Positions 10,557 to 23,103 of a stretch of DNA of 64,000 nt are shown piece after piece. Each line of letters opens with the position of its first letter. The stretch's first letter is position 1. The position numbers and the translations under genes were made by a program. The DNA comes from Acidovorax carolinensis. GTDB taxonomy: Bacteria; Pseudomonadota; Gammaproteobacteria; Burkholderiales; Burkholderiaceae_C. The notes beneath the pieces were generated by a model. The model searched no databases, was not told where the DNA came from, and saw only the letters and a list, made by a program, of their open reading frames with translations. The stretch is from the NCBI RefSeq assembly GCF_002157145.1, contig NZ_CP021361.1:620001-684000 (forward strand), written 5' to 3'.

Positions 10557-11797
10557 ATGACCATCGAAATGATCGAAGCCGAAGAATTCAACCAGGGCAC
10601 CCAGATCAAGGTGATCGGTGTGGGCGGCGGCGGCAGCAACGCCGTCGAACACATGATTGCCCGCAGCGTGCAGGGCGTCGAATTTGTCAGTGCGAATACC
10701 GACGCGCAGGCGCTTACCCGCAGTTCGGCCCACCGCACCATCCAGCTCGGCCAGAGCGGCCTGGGCGCGGGTAGCAAGCCCGACAAGGGCCGCGAAGCCG
10801 CCGAAGCCGCGGTGGACGACATCCGCGCCGCCATCTCGGGCGCGCACATGCTGTTCATCACCGCCGGCATGGGCGGCGGCACCGGCACCGGCGCCGCACC
10901 CGTGATTGCGCGCGTGGCCAAGGAAATGGGCATCCTCACTGTCGGCGTAGTCACCAAGCCCTTCGACTGGGAGGGCGGGCGCCGCATGAGCAATGCCGAC
11001 AACGGTCTGGCCGAGCTCGAAGCCAATGTCGATTCGTTGATCGTGGTGCTCAACGAAAAGCTGCTCGAAGTGCTGGGTGATGACATCACCCAGGACGAGG
11101 CGTTTGCCCATGCCAACGACGTGCTGAAAAACGCCGTGGGCGGCATTGCCGAAATCATCAACGAATACGGCCATGTGAACGTCGACTTCGAAGACGTGCG
11201 CACCGTGATGGGCGAGCCCGGCAAGGCCATGATGGGCACGGCCACGGCCAGCGGCCCGACCGCGCCCGCATCGCCGCCGAGCAGGCCGTGGCCTGCCCGC
11301 TGCTTGAGGGCATTGACCTGTCGGGCGCCAAGGGTGTGCTGGTGCTGGTCACCGCCGCCAAGGGCAGCCTCAAGCTCTCCGAATCGCGCCTGGCCATGAG
11401 CACCATCAATGCCTATGCCTCGCCCGATGCGCATGTCATCTACGGCGCTGCCTACGACGACAGCCTGGGCGACGAGATCCGCGTGACCGTGGTGGCCACG
11501 GGCCTGTCGCGCCCCAACGCACGCCGCCAGCCCATTTCGGTCGTGCAGGGCGGTCTGCGCACCGGCACGGACAACATGGCCTACCAGATGCCCATGGCCA
11601 CCACCGCTGGCCTGGGCGGTGCCGTGGGTGTGGCCGGCGGCATGGTGGGTGGCTCGCAGGCCGACTACGGCGGCATGTCGGTGCCCAGCGTCTGGCGCAC
11701 CAACCGCACGCAGGCAGCAGCCCGCGTGGATGCACTGTCTTCCGGCGGCATGGACGATCTGGAGATTCCGGCTTTCCTGCGCAAACAGGCCGATTGA
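10557..11797 (+). CDS. ftsZ: cell division GTPase FtsZ, split by an apparent 1-base deletion
   Basis: FtsZ polymerises into the division ring. Translation starts at 10557 after AGGAGCT. The GTP-binding loop with GGGGSNAVEHM (about 19-29) and the tubulin signature GGGTGTGAAPV (about 106-116) are intact. At codon ~233 the frame is lost: GGCCCGAC at 11253-11260 should read with one more C, giving SGPDRARIAAEQAV and then the rest of FtsZ in the next frame. The remainder ends with the C-terminal peptide DDLEIPAFLRKQAD, the docking site for FtsA. Restoring one base gives 413 residues, a normal length. FtsZ is essential, so a sequencing error is far likelier than a real mutation. No slippery motif for programmed frameshifting is apparent. 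Confidence 0.95.
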
Positions 11798-11930
11798 TAG
11801 AGGACAACCCCCTGTGGCGCTTCGCGCCTTCCCCCTTCTCTCGTCTCGCTGCGCGATGCGGGAAGGGGGACGACGCCAGCGCTGCGGGCGGCCCTTGCGC
11901 GGCGTCTCTGGTTGGGGCGCGCGCTGATTT
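11798..11930 (+). repeat. GC-rich post-stop element (family B, SRFAP type) after ftsZ
   Basis: The core AACCCCCTGTGGCGCTTCGC starts 8 bases after the ftsZ stop, in sense. A stem of TCCCCCTTC with GAAGGGGGA follows. A reading frame from a TTG overlapping the ftsZ stop (11794) encodes a peptide containing NPLWRFAPSP, close to the peptide from the copy at 50581. Similar elements follow other genes in the window. Confidence 0.7.
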
Positions 11931-12006
11931 CAGGCGTTCCGTTTTCTATCAGGGTCATAGGAAGGCCCTCGTGCTTCCTGCGGGGCTGGCCCACTAAAAT
12001 CCTCAG

Positions 12007-12930
12007 ATGCTCAAGCAACGCACCATCAAGACACTGACCCGCGCCGTAGGCGTGGGGCTGCATAGCGGCCAGCGTGTCGAGCTGACCCTGCGGCCGGCAC
12101 AGCCCGACACGGGCATCGTGTTTCGCCGGGTGGATTTGCCCCAGCCCGTGGACATCCCCATTTCTGCGGCCGCTGTGACCGATACCCGCCTGGCATCGAC
12201 CATCGGTACAGGCAATGCCAAGGTGCACACCGTCGAGCACCTCATGTCGGCCTGCGCCGGCTTGGGGCTGGACAACCTGTATGTGGACATCACCGCCGAA
12301 GAGGTTCCCATCCTGGATGGCTCGTCGGCTTCGTTTGTCTTTCTGCTGCAGAGCGCGGGCGTCGAGTTGCAGAACGCGCCCAGGCGCTTCATCCGCGTGA
12401 CCCGGCCGGTCGAGGTGCGCGAGGGCGAGGGCGCCAATGCCAAATGGGCGCGTCTGACGCCCTACCATGGCTACAAGCTCAGTTTCGAGATTGATTTCGA
12501 CCACCCGGCGGTCGATTCCACAGGCCAGCGGGTCGAGTTCGACCTGGGGGCCGGCAACTACAGCCGCGACATCGCGCGTGCGCGCACCTTCGGCTTCACG
12601 CGCGACGTGGAAATGATGCGCTCCCACGGTTTGGCGCTGGGCGGCGGGCTCGACAATGCCATCGTGATGGACGACTACAAGGTGCTCAACAGCGACGGGT
12701 TGCGCTATGACGACGAGTTCGTCAAGCACAAGATCCTGGACGCCATGGGCGACCTGTACCTGATCGGCAAGCCCCTGCTGGCTGCCTACAGCGCCTTCCG
12801 TTCGGGCCATGCCATGAACAACCTGCTGCTGCGTGAACTGCTGGCGCAGCCCGATGCATGGGAAGAAGTGACGTTCGAGGACGATCGCCAGGCACCCAGC
12901 GGTTTTCTGCAACCTGTGCGCGCCTGGTAG
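12007..12930 (+). CDS. lpxC: UDP-3-O-acyl-N-acetylglucosamine deacetylase
   Basis: LpxC is the zinc-dependent deacetylase that commits UDP-acyl-GlcNAc to lipid A synthesis. The 307-residue length is typical. Zinc and catalytic motifs are present: [10 protein letters not shown] (zinc His), [11 protein letters not shown] (includes the conserved Asp/Ser), [10 protein letters not shown] (zinc His and Asp) and SGHAMNN near the C-terminus (general acid His). It follows ftsZ as in most betaproteobacteria, here separated by a repeat element of about 130 bp. Only a poor Shine-Dalgarno is visible before 12007. Confidence 0.98.
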   Translation: MLKQRTIKTLTRAVGVGLHSGQRVELTLRPAQPDTGIVFRRVDLPQPVDIPISAAAVTDTRLASTIGTGNAKVHTVEHLMSACAGLGLDNLYVDITAEEVPILDGSSASFVFLLQSAGVELQNAPRRFIRVTRPVEVREGEGANAKWARLTPYHGYKLSFEIDFDHPAVDSTGQRVEFDLGAGNYSRDIARARTFGFTRDVEMMRSHGLALGGGLDNAIVMDDYKVLNSDGLRYDDEFVKHKILDAMGDLYLIGKPLLAAYSAFRSGHAMNNLLLRELLAQPDAWEEVTFEDDRQAPSGFLQPVRAW

Positions 12931-12942
12931 GACGGCGGGTCC

Positions 12943-13119
12943 ATGCTGCTGTTTCGCTGGCTGGCCATGGCACTGCTGCTGACCGCGGCAGTCTCCTTTG
13001 CGTTCTATGCCGGAACGGGCCAAGCGCGCTACAAGCGCTTTGGCCTGGTGGTGCTGAAATGGACCATCATCGCGGCAGTTTTCTTCTTTGCCGTGCTATT
13101 CATCGGACGCCTGGCCTGA
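12943..13119 (+). CDS. small two-helix membrane protein, function unknown
   Basis: A 58-codon ORF starts at 12943, 12 bp after the lpxC stop and 4 bases after a GGCGGG stretch. It encodes two hydrophobic helices (about residues 4-22 and 36-55) separated by a basic loop, GQARYKRFG. Codon use and third-position GC match its neighbours. I recall similar short proteins behind lpxC in related Comamonadaceae but do not recognise a function. The stop codon directly abuts the inverted-repeat element at 13120. Confidence 0.7.
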   Translation: MLLFRWLAMALLLTAAVSFAFYAGTGQARYKRFGLVVLKWTIIAAVFFFAVLFIGRLA

Positions 13120-13278
13120 GAGGCTGAGAGTCTTTCATCCATGCCCGCTTTGCACGCCAAAACACACCGGCTCGTCGTTGCAAATACTCGCCATAGGCCG
13201 AGCTATGGCTGCGTTTTGCGCCTAGATCCGATGCGTTTTGACGCACCTTTCGGTCACGGCCGAAAAACTCTCAGCCTC
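13120..13278. mobile_element. 159-bp MITE-like element with 17-bp terminal inverted repeats
   Basis: The left end GAGGCTGAGAGTCTTTC (13120-13136) and the right end GAAAAACTCTCAGCCTC (13262-13278) are inverted repeats with one mismatch. Inside, CCATAG (13191-13196) and CTATGG (13203-13208) form a central palindrome, and the arms between are also partly complementary, so the whole element could fold on itself. TGA precedes the left end and follows the right end, a possible 3-bp target duplication. It encodes no protein. Confidence 0.65.
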
Positions 13279-13313
13279 TGAGCCTGTTGATGGCCGTATA
13301 GGCATCGCTGTCC

Positions 13314-13319
13314 TATACT
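13314..13319 (+). promoter_or_regulatory. probable -10 box of the thiC promoter
   Basis: TATACT lies about 10 bases before the start of the riboswitch, where a transcription start would be expected. No good -35 hexamer is seen at 16-18 bp; TTGATG is 20-21 bp upstream. Confidence 0.45.
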
Positions 13320-13327
13320 CGCGGCTG

Positions 13328-15483
<2,156 letters not shown>

Positions 15484-15487
15484 GCGT

Positions 15488-15546
15488 CGCTATTAAAAAA
15501 GAGCGTCTTGCGCTTTCCGCATAAGCGCTCGAGGCTCTTTTTATTG
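15488..15546. terminator. bidirectional terminator formed by a family-A repeat
   Basis: Nested stems AAAAAGAGC/GCTCTTTTT and GCGCTT/AAGCGC form a hairpin with A-rich and T-rich ends, so it can stop transcription from both the thiC side and the receptor gene that converges on it. The core matches the window's family-A palindromic repeat. Confidence 0.8.
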
Positions 15547-15576
15547 AATGCCGTCGGCTGCGGCTGGCCCTAACTC

Positions 15577-17214
15577 CTAACGGGCTGTCAGCAGTGCCTG
15601 TTGTTGGTGTGCCGGGCCAATCTGGGGCGACGCCGATTCCGCGCCCTGGCCGGGCAGCACAAACCGGCTGATCAGGGTGGACAGTTCATGGGCCTGGCTG
15701 CGCAGGCCGGCCGAGGCGGCCATGGACTGCTCCACCAGCGCCGAGTTGGCCTGGGTCATCTGGTCCAGCCGCGCCACTGCGGTGTTGATCTGGCCAATAT
15801 CGCGGTTCTGGTCCTGCGTGGCGGAGGTGATCTCGCCCATCATGCGTTCGGCGTCCTGGATCGAGCCGACGATGCGCTGCATGGTGCTGCCGGCAACGCC
15901 AGCCAGGCTGGTGCCCTCTTTCACCTGATCGACCGATTCGTTGATCAGCGCCTTGATTTCCCGCGCTGCGGCGGCTGAGCGCGTGGCCAGGCTGCGCACC
16001 TCGGCCGCCACCACCGCAAAGCCGCGGCCCTGTTCGCCCGCATGGGCCGCTTCGACGGCGGCATTGAGCGCCAGGATGTTGGTCTGGAAGGCGATGGAGT
16101 CGATCACGCCGATGATGGCCACGATCTTGCCGGCTGATGCGTGGATGCCTTCCATGGTGCGCTCCACCTGGGCCACCACGTTGCCACCCTCGTGCGCCAC
16201 CGTGGTGGCAGTGGCCACCATTTGCTGCGCATCGTGTGCAGCCTGCGCGGACTGCATCACCCGGCTGGTGATGTGCTCCAGCGCGGCCGCGGTTTGCTGC
16301 AGGCTGGCGGAGGTTTCCTCGGTGCGGCTTGAGAGGTCGGTGTTGCCGCCGGCGATTTCGGATGCGGCGGCGCTCACGTTCTGCGCCGATCCACGCACCT
16401 GCTCGACCAGCGTGCGCAGCGCCTGCTGCATCACCGCCAGCGAGTTGAGCATGCGACCCGCTTCGTCTTTTTCGTGGCCTGCAATGTCGTGGCGCAGGTC
16501 CAATGCCGCCACGCGGTCGGCCGTGGCGCCGGCCAGTGCAATCGGGCGCGTGATGCTGCGCACCAGCCAGAGCGCCAGCACGGTGCCCACCAGCAGCGCC
16601 ATGGCGCTGAAGGCCAGCAACGCGGTGCGGGCCACTGCGCCCAGGCGTTCTACCTCGCGTGCACCGGCATCGATGGCGTTGCGCTGCGACTGGGTCAGCG
16701 TGCCCAGTGCGGACAGCAATGCACCAGAAGAGGGCAGGAACCGCTCGGCGTACACCTTGCGAATGCGTTCGGTCACGCCCGAGTCGCGGGCCGCCACCAG
16801 CTCGGTGCGGGCTTTCAGGAAGTCTTTCCCGGCGGCATCGATGCTGTCGAGCAGTGTGCGGTCTTCGGCCACCTGCAGGCGCTTGCCCAGCTCGGCAATG
16901 CGCGCGTCATAGAGCTGCTGGGTGGCGGCAATGTCCGCGCCCAGGATGTCGCCCACCTCGGGTTCCGAGCTCAGGGCGATGGCCTTGTAGCGTTCGGAGT
17001 TGATGGCCTGGTAACGGTAGGCGTCGGCGACCAGGCGCTCGGTGGCCACGCCCTGGCTCACCATGGTTTCGGTGGATTGCTGGATCTGGCGCAGCGACCA
17101 GATGCCGATGAGTGAGCCGAGCAGGGTCAGCGTCAGCACCACGGCGAATGTGGTCAGCAGGCGCTTGCCCAGGGTGCCCTGGGATGGCTTGGGGGAGGGA
17201 AGGGTGGTGGACAT
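15577..17214 (-). CDS. methyl-accepting chemotaxis protein
   Basis: A transmembrane chemoreceptor that would signal through CheW/CheA. From the ATG at 17214 the protein is 545 residues. It has a first membrane helix (about 19-42), a ~150-residue four-helix-bundle-type periplasmic domain, a second helix (about 195-217), a HAMP domain and the cytoplasmic hairpin. The hairpin tip, with [32 protein letters not shown] split over about 385-416, is fully conserved. The C-terminus lacks an NWETF-type CheR tether. The ligand is unknown. An upstream in-frame ATG at 17337 would add a basic non-conserved leader and is not preferred. Confidence 0.95.
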   Translation of the reverse strand: MSTTLPSPKPSQGTLGKRLLTTFAVVLTLTLLGSLIGIWSLRQIQQSTETMVSQGVATERLVADAYRYQAINSERYKAIALSSEPEVGDILGADIAATQQLYDARIAELGKRLQVAEDRTLLDSIDAAGKDFLKARTELVAARDSGVTERIRKVYAERFLPSSGALLSALGTLTQSQRNAIDAGAREVERLGAVARTALLAFSAMALLVGTVLALWLVRSITRPIALAGATADRVAALDLRHDIAGHEKDEAGRMLNSLAVMQQALRTLVEQVRGSAQNVSAAASEIAGGNTDLSSRTEETSASLQQTAAALEHITSRVMQSAQAAHDAQQMVATATTVAHEGGNVVAQVERTMEGIHASAGKIVAIIGVIDSIAFQTNILALNAAVEAAHAGEQGRGFAVVAAEVRSLATRSAAAAREIKALINESVDQVKEGTSLAGVAGSTMQRIVGSIQDAERMMGEITSATQDQNRDIGQINTAVARLDQMTQANSALVEQSMAASAGLRSQAHELSTLISRFVLPGQGAESASPQIGPAHQQQALLTAR

Positions 17215-17567
17215 GGTGGCTCGTAAACGGGGTCGGGGCTTTTCAGGTGTTTGCAGAGGGGCTGGCCAGCCCTGCCGGCACGCTGCCGTGGCTTTGGGTG
17301 CGTGTGTCGCACGACGCACTCCGGGCGAGGCGCCCAAGGGTTTGCCCGGATTATTTGCTACAAATGTGACAAATTGCTTTCAAGTCCGCACCGCTGGCAA
17401 ACCGACGGTTCTGTGGGGATGCAGGAGCGGCAATGCCGGTGAATACCCTGTGCCGCAGGGGATGGGGCGGCATTTATATTCTTCCAACGCCCGCTCAGAA
17501 GGTGGGCAATGGCATGGCATCAAATTTGCTTCGCCATGTTACTTGTCAAAATATGTAAGGAAGAGCC
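17215..17567. other. intergenic region between divergent chemoreceptor genes
   Basis: About 350 bp with the starts of two receptor genes at its ends. AAGGAAGAG before 17568 is a good ribosome site. The right half is less GC-rich than the surroundings, as expected for promoters, but I found no convincing sigma-70 or flagellar sigma-28 match. Confidence 0.5.
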
Positions 17568-19235
17568 ATGAATGCTCTGGGTCGATTTTCCATTCGCACG
17601 CGCCTGTATTTCGCCACGACCTTCTCACTCGTGCTGCTGGTGATCATCGGCGGCATGGGGTTCATCGCACTCGACCGCACCCGCGGCACGCTGGAAACCC
17701 TGTTCTCCCAGCGGGTCCAGACGCTCACCGACATGTCCGATCTGCGCACGTCGCTGGGGGACCTGCGCCGCGCCGAAAAAGACATCATCATCAATTTCAA
17801 TAACACCGTGGAAGTGGCGGCGCTGCGTGAAAGCTGGGGCAAGACGCTGGCGGCGCTGCGCAAGAGCCTGACCGATGTGCGCCAAGTGCAGGCGGGCGAT
17901 CCGTCCTTTGTGGCGGCCGTCGACAAGTCGCTCGAGGAAATCAAGCAATACGAGGCCGGCATTGTTCCCATCTTCGACCAGATCGAGCGCGCCCAGATCG
18001 ACGGTGCCGGCGGCGGCGCCTATGCCGACCGGCTCAAATCGCATATGGAGACCACCGACCAGCTGTTCTCTCGCCTGGCCACCGCGGCCCGTGAGCAGAT
18101 GCAGGAGGCGCGCCAGGGCGTGGACAGCCTTGCCGCCACCATGTCCGGCCTGATCGGCGTGGCGCTGGTGCTGGCCCTGGCGGTGCTGATTCCGCTCACC
18201 TACCTGAGCGTGCGCTCCATCACCCGTTCGTTGGCCCAGGCCCGCGATCTGGCCGAGCGCATTGCCGGTGGCGACCTGTCGCGCGATGAACAGGCGCTGA
18301 ACCATGATGAAGTGGGCCAGCTGGTGGGCGCCATGGGCCGCATGCAGCAATCGCTGCGCGGCCTGGTGCACCAGGTGCAGGATGCGGCGGGCAATATCTC
18401 CACCGCCAGCCACGAGATCGCCACGGGCAACCACGACCTGAGCCAGCGCACCGAGCAGACCGCTGCCAACCTCGAAGAAGCGGCCTCATCCATGGAAATG
18501 CTCACCAACACGGTGCAGCAAAGCGCGCAGTCCTCGCGCCAGGCCAGCGACTTTGCGGCGTCGGCCGCCGAAGTGGCGGCGCGCGGCGGTGCCGTGGTGT
18601 CGCAGGTGGTGAGCACCATGGACCAGATCACCACGAGCTCGCGCAAGATTGCCGACATCACGGGCGTGATCGATTCCATTGCGTTCCAGACCAACATCCT
18701 GGCGCTCAACGCTGCCGTGGAGGCCGCCCGCGCCGGCGAGCAGGGCCGCGGCTTTGCCGTGGTGGCCAGCGAGGTGCGCAGCCTGGCCCAGCGCAGCGCG
18801 GGGGCGGCCAAGGAGATCAAGGAGCTGATCGGTTCGTCGGTCGAGCGCGTGGAAGACGGCTCGCGCCTCGTGAGCCATGCAGGCCAGACCATGACCGAGA
18901 TCGTGGGCAGCGTGCGCCGCGTGTCGGGCATCATCAACGAAATCACCGCCTCGGCTGCCGAACAAAGCGACAACATCGGCCACATCAGCCAGTCGGTCAC
19001 CCAGCTGGACCAGATGACGCAGCAGAACGCGGCCCTGGTGGAGCAGTCCACGGCGGCATCGGAATCGTTGCGCGAGCAGGCCCTGCAACTGACGCGCGCC
19101 GTCAGCCAGTTCAAGCTGCACGACGGTGGTGCGGCGGCGGGCGCACAGCTTGGCGCCCTGCCTGCCGCTGCCCCGGCCCGCGCTCGTCTGACACCCGCGG
19201 CGCGGCCGGTGCAGGTGGCGTTGCAGGCTCAATAG
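17568..19235 (+). CDS. methyl-accepting chemotaxis protein
   Basis: A second chemoreceptor of 555 residues, of the Tsr/Tar-like membrane class. It has a membrane helix at about 12-34, a periplasmic four-helix bundle, a second helix at about 192-215, a HAMP domain and the signalling hairpin with its tip [18 protein letters not shown]. Adjacent Gln/Glu pairs in the methylation helices are evident. The C-terminus is an Ala/Pro-rich tail without an NWETF pentapeptide. It is a diverged paralogue of the receptor at 15577-17214, transcribed away from it. It converges with gspE across two repeat elements. Confidence 0.95.
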   Translation: MNALGRFSIRTRLYFATTFSLVLLVIIGGMGFIALDRTRGTLETLFSQRVQTLTDMSDLRTSLGDLRRAEKDIIINFNNTVEVAALRESWGKTLAALRKSLTDVRQVQAGDPSFVAAVDKSLEEIKQYEAGIVPIFDQIERAQIDGAGGGAYADRLKSHMETTDQLFSRLATAAREQMQEARQGVDSLAATMSGLIGVALVLALAVLIPLTYLSVRSITRSLAQARDLAERIAGGDLSRDEQALNHDEVGQLVGAMGRMQQSLRGLVHQVQDAAGNISTASHEIATGNHDLSQRTEQTAANLEEAASSMEMLTNTVQQSAQSSRQASDFAASAAEVAARGGAVVSQVVSTMDQITTSSRKIADITGVIDSIAFQTNILALNAAVEAARAGEQGRGFAVVASEVRSLAQRSAGAAKEIKELIGSSVERVEDGSRLVSHAGQTMTEIVGSVRRVSGIINEITASAAEQSDNIGHISQSVTQLDQMTQQNAALVEQSTAASESLREQALQLTRAVSQFKLHDGGAAAGAQLGALPAAAPARARLTPAARPVQVALQAQ

Positions 19236-19291
19236 TGTTTTAGGTCGCTAGCGCTTATGTAGGAAGCGCTAGCAGCTATTGGTAATGTAGC
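19236..19291. repeat. family-A palindromic repeat after the second chemoreceptor gene
   Basis: A perfect 10-bp stem, GCTAGCGCTT (19247-19256) and AAGCGCTAGC (19264-19273), closes a 7-base loop. Flanking bases match the AGCAGCTATT arm of other family-A copies. It starts at the stop codon and may act as a terminator or mRNA 3' structure, although the T-tract is poor. Confidence 0.8.
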
Positions 19292-19371
19292 GTTGCAGCG
19301 GCTGGCTTCTGTTAGTGATACGCGGCGCAACCTGGTTCAACGCCACCAGCGACCGGCGCGTCCCAGGCCCG

Positions 19372-19447
19372 CGCCACCATGAAACCGGCTTTGCCGGGCC
19401 ACGGACGGCGTCCCCCTTGGGGAAAGCGGCGAAGCCGCACCGGGAGG
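19372..19447 (-). repeat. GC-rich post-stop element (family B) after gspE
   Basis: Read on the minus strand it starts at the gspE stop codon and includes the palindrome TTCCCCAAGGGGGACGCC and a CCGGCAAAGCCGG hairpin. The same modules follow the ABC permease at 42783 and hexR at 57876. Confidence 0.7.
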
Positions 19448-20836
19448 TCAGTCCCTGGTGACCCGCACCACTTCTTCGCGGCTGGTGATGCCGGCGGCAA
19501 TCAGGCGCTCGCCGTCGTCGCGCATCAGTGCCATGCCGTTGGCCAATGCGGCCGCGCGGATGTCGGCCTCGGAGGCCTGGTTGTGGATCTGGGCGCGGAT
19601 GGTGTCGGTGGTCACCAGCAGTTCGAACACACCGGTGCGGCCGGCGTAGCCGGTCTGGCCGCAGGCGTCGCAGCCCTTGCCGGCACAGTGCGTGCAGATC
19701 TTGCGCACCAGGCGCTGGGCCAGCACGCCCAGCAGCGATGAGCTCAGCAGAAACGGCTCCACGCCCATGTCGGTCAGGCGCGTGACGGCGCTGGCGGCGT
19801 CGTTGGTGTGCAGCGTGGCCAGCACCAGGTGACCCGTGAGCGAGGCCTGGATGGCGATCTGCGCGGTCTCGAAATCGCGGATTTCGCCGATCATGATGAT
19901 GTCCGGGTCCTGGCGCAGGATGGCGCGCAGGGCCTTGGCAAACGTGAGGTCGATCTTGCTGTTGACCTGCGTCTGGCCCACGCCGGGCAACTCGTATTCG
20001 ATGGGGTCTTCCACCGTCATGATGTTGTTGCGCGTGGCATCCAGGCGCGACAGCGCCGCATACAGCGTGGTGGTCTTGCCCGAGCCCGTGGGCCCGGTCA
20101 CCAGCACGATGCCGTGGGGCTGAGCGATCAGGTCGGTGAAGCGGCGCAGGGTGTCGCCCTGCATGCCCACGGCCTCCAGGCTGATCTTGCTTTCGCTCTT
20201 GTCCAAGAGGCGCAGCACGGCGCGCTCGCCGTGCGCGCTGGGCAGGGTGGACACGCGCACGTCAATCGCGCGGGTGCCCAGGCGCAGGCTGATGCGGCCG
20301 TCCTGCGGCAGGCGCTTTTCGGAGATATCGAGGTCGGCCATGATCTTCAGGCGCGAGATCAGCGCGGCGTGCAGCGCGCGATTGGGCTGCACTACCTCAC
20401 GCAGGCTGCCGTCCACCCGAAAACGCACACTGCTGTGGCGCTCGTAGGGCTCGATGTGGATGTCGCTGGCGCCGTCGCGCGCGGCCTGCGTGAGCAGGGC
20501 GTTGAGCATGCGGATGATGGGCGCGTCGTCGGCCGTTTCCAGCAGGTCTTCCACCGCCGGCAGCTCCTGCATCATGCGCGAGAGGTCGGCGTCGGATTCG
20601 ACCTCGCTCACCACGGTGGCGGCGCTCGATTCGCCCTGCGCATAGGCCGCGCTGATGCGCTGGGCCAAGCCGTGGGCGTCGAGCGGCAGCAGCTGCTGCA
20701 CGGGGTGCTTGCGCAGCACTTCCGACAGCGCGCTGGCGTTGGGCTGGGGGCCGTGCCACAGCACCAGCTGCTGGCCGTCATCCTCCAGCAGCAACTGGGC
20801 GGTGCGCGCAAAGGCGTAGGGCAGGGGATGGCGCAT
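19448..20836 (-). CDS. gspE: type II secretion ATPase GspE
   Basis: GspE is the cytoplasmic ATPase that powers pseudopilus assembly. From the ATG at 20836 it has 462 residues. Walker A GPTGSGKT is at about 248-255, followed by the Asp boxes and a Walker B ending in [11 protein letters not shown], then the His box. A four-Cys zinc motif, CTHC-x4-CDAC, is at about 375-386. The N-terminal domain that binds GspL is short. gspE is the last gsp gene in its operon, 11 bp behind gspD. In related loci gspF commonly follows; here it does not. Confidence 0.97.
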   Translation of the reverse strand: MRHPLPYAFARTAQLLLEDDGQQLVLWHGPQPNASALSEVLRKHPVQQLLPLDAHGLAQRISAAYAQGESSAATVVSEVESDADLSRMMQELPAVEDLLETADDAPIIRMLNALLTQAARDGASDIHIEPYERHSSVRFRVDGSLREVVQPNRALHAALISRLKIMADLDISEKRLPQDGRISLRLGTRAIDVRVSTLPSAHGERAVLRLLDKSESKISLEAVGMQGDTLRRFTDLIAQPHGIVLVTGPTGSGKTTTLYAALSRLDATRNNIMTVEDPIEYELPGVGQTQVNSKIDLTFAKALRAILRQDPDIIMIGEIRDFETAQIAIQASLTGHLVLATLHTNDAASAVTRLTDMGVEPFLLSSSLLGVLAQRLVRKICTHCAGKGCDACGQTGYAGRTGVFELLVTTDTIRAQIHNQASEADIRAAALANGMALMRDDGERLIAAGITSREEVVRVTRD

Positions 20837-20847
20837 CGCGGTCCGCC

Positions 20848-23099
20848 TCAGGGCGCGCTGACGGGCGCGGGCGCGTACACAGGCGCGGTCACATCTGCCG
20901 GCGGTGTGGCGTCGGGACGCAGCGAAGGCAGCACCGGGGCGCCGGACACCGAGCGCAGCATGGTGCTGGGCGCCGGTTGCGCGGCCTGCTGCAACGCGCG
21001 GATGGCGTCGTAGCGGTCGATCATCAGTGCGTCGCTGGCGGCGGCGTCGCGCACCACCACGGGGCGCAAAAACACCATCAGGTTGGTCTTCTTGCGCGAT
21101 CGGTTCTCGCTGCGAAACAGGTTGCCCAGCACGGGGATGTCGCCCATCAGCGGCACCTTGTCCTCGGCCTGCTGGTAGCTGTCTTCCAGCAGGCCGCCGA
21201 GCACGATGATGCTGCCGTCCTCGACCAGCACGTTCGACTCGATCGAGCGCTTGCTGGTGGTGGGCCCGTTCACGTCCTTGAGGGTGTTGCCGTCGATCTT
21301 CGAGACCTCCTGGTAGATGGCCATCTTGACGGTGCCGTTCTCGTTGATCTGCGGGCGCACGCGCAGCATCAGGCCCACGTCCTTGCGCTCCACGGTGGTG
21401 AACGGATTCACCGAATTGTTGCCGGTGGTGTTGGCATACGAGCCCGTGACGAATGGCACGTTGTTGCCGATGACGATGCGGGCCTCTTCGTTGTCCAGCG
21501 TCATCAGGTTGGGGGTGGAGAGCACGTTGGCGTCGCCGCTGTTTTGCAGGAAGTTGGCCAGTGCACCCAGGTAATACTGGCCATTGACGCGCGGCGCCAG
21601 CGCAATGTTCAGGCCACCGCCCAGCGCCGTGATCGCGCTGGCATTGCCGGTGGCAATGCCGGCTGCCAGCCCCAGGATGTTGCCGCCCGACACCGCCGAG
21701 TTGGTGCCGATGGCGCCCACCACGCCGTCGCCCTTGCTGCCCAGCACGCTTTGCCACTGGATGCCGAACTCGGCCAGCTTGCTGGCCGTGACCTCGACGA
21801 TCAGGCTTTCCACCAGCACCTGTGCGCGCCGGCCGTCGAGCTTGTCGATCACGGCACGCAGCTGCCGGTATTGGGGCTCGGGCGCGGTGATGATGAGCGA
21901 GTTGGTGGTGGGGTCGGCCTGGATCTGCCCGCCGGTTGAGGGCTGGTTGCTGCTGGCGCTGTTGCTCAAGCCCCCGCCTGCGCCCATTCCCAGGCCGCCA
22001 CTGCTGCCGCCCAGACCGGCGCTGTTGCTGGCGCTGGTGTTGCTGGCCGTGCTGGAAGCAGCCACGGAGGTGGAAAGACCACTCGATCCAGAAGTGCCCG
22101 ACGACGAGGCGTTGCCGCTGCCGCCCCCGGTAGCCGACATGGCCGCGCGCAGCGTGGTTGCCAGCTTGGTGGCATCGGCATTCTTGAGGTAGACCACATG
22201 GATGTTGCCGCTGGCCGCGCTGCTGCCGGGCACGGGCGGCTGGTCGAGCTTGTCCACCAGCGCGCGCACCTGGGCCACGCGGGCCGGGTTGGCGGCGCGC
22301 AGGATCAGGGCGTTGCTGCGCGGCTCCGCCAGCAGCGTGGTCTTGAACGAGGTGTCGGTCTGGCCCTGGGCCGCCGCCGGGCCGGCCGCGTTGCCCCCGT
22401 CAATGAGCCGCGCCACCAGCGGCGCCAGGTCGGCGGCCACCGCATTCTTGAGCGGGATCACCTCGACATCGCTGGCATTGGAGACATCCATGGCCGCCAC
22501 GATGCGCGCCAGGCGCTGCAGGTTGTCGGCATAGTCGGTGATCACCAGCGAGTTGTTGCCGGGGTTCACGTTGATGGTGTTGTTGGGGCTGATCAGGGGG
22601 CGCAGCACCGGCACCAGGTTGGCCGCGTTTTCGTAGTTGAGCTTGAAGATCTGCGTGACGATTTGTCCGCCGCCGGGCCGGGCGCGCCGCCGCGCGTCAC
22701 GCTCACGCTGCCGCCCTGCAGCTTGGCATCGGCCTCGGGCACCACCTTGTAAAGGCCGGCGGACTCGACCACCGTGAAGCCCTGCAACCGCAGCGCGGCC
22801 AAAAACTGCTGGAAGGCGGCGGCCGGCGTCACGGCGCGCTCGGTGATCAGGGTGAGCTGGCCTTTGACGCGCGGGTCCACCACCACGTTGCGGCCGGTGA
22901 TGGTGGCCATGGTGCGGGCCACGGCTTCGATCTCGGCGTTGGCGAAATTGAGCGTGACGGGCTCACCAGGGCGCACGCTGCTGGTTCCGGTGCCGATGGC
23001 TGTTTGTGCATGAATTTGCCCGTTAGCGCTTGCCATTAAAGCGCAAGCAGCTATCGTATTGAGAGCAAAACGCAGCTGGGGCGAAAGATTGGAAGTCAT
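20848..23099 (-). CDS. gspD: type II secretion secretin GspD, split by an apparent 1-base deletion
   Basis: GspD forms the outer-membrane channel. The start at 23099 gives a signal peptide (about residues 1-32, ending IHAQ). N0 and N1-N3 domains are followed by the secretin core with [13 protein letters not shown] and the [18 protein letters not shown] motif. The frame breaks near codon 141: GGG at 22675-22677 should be GGGG, which restores [18 protein letters not shown] and 750 residues. An unusually long Ser/Gly/Ala-rich linker of about 65 residues (about bases 21930-22130) sits inside N3. The hydrophobic core of the signal peptide is encoded by a family-A repeat. Confidence 0.95.
23022..23062. 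repeat. family-A palindromic repeat encoding the GspD signal peptide core
   Basis: GTTAGCGCTTGCCATTAAAG and the following GCGCAAGCAGCTATCG match the family-A consensus arms (AGCGCTT, AAGCAGCTAT). Read on the minus strand it encodes residues [12 protein letters not shown] of the GspD signal peptide. Confidence 0.7.
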
Positions 23100-23103
23100 A
23101 GGA

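Noticed and set aside
11255..11260. Programmed ribosomal frameshift in ftsZ
   Set aside because: No slippery heptamer with a downstream pseudoknot is apparent, and unrelated genes show the same C-run defect, so a sequencing cause explains all of them.
20837..21757. 307-residue N-terminal extension of GspE
   Set aside because: It would be read antiphase through the gspD gene and is compositionally a shadow frame. GspE is complete from 20836.
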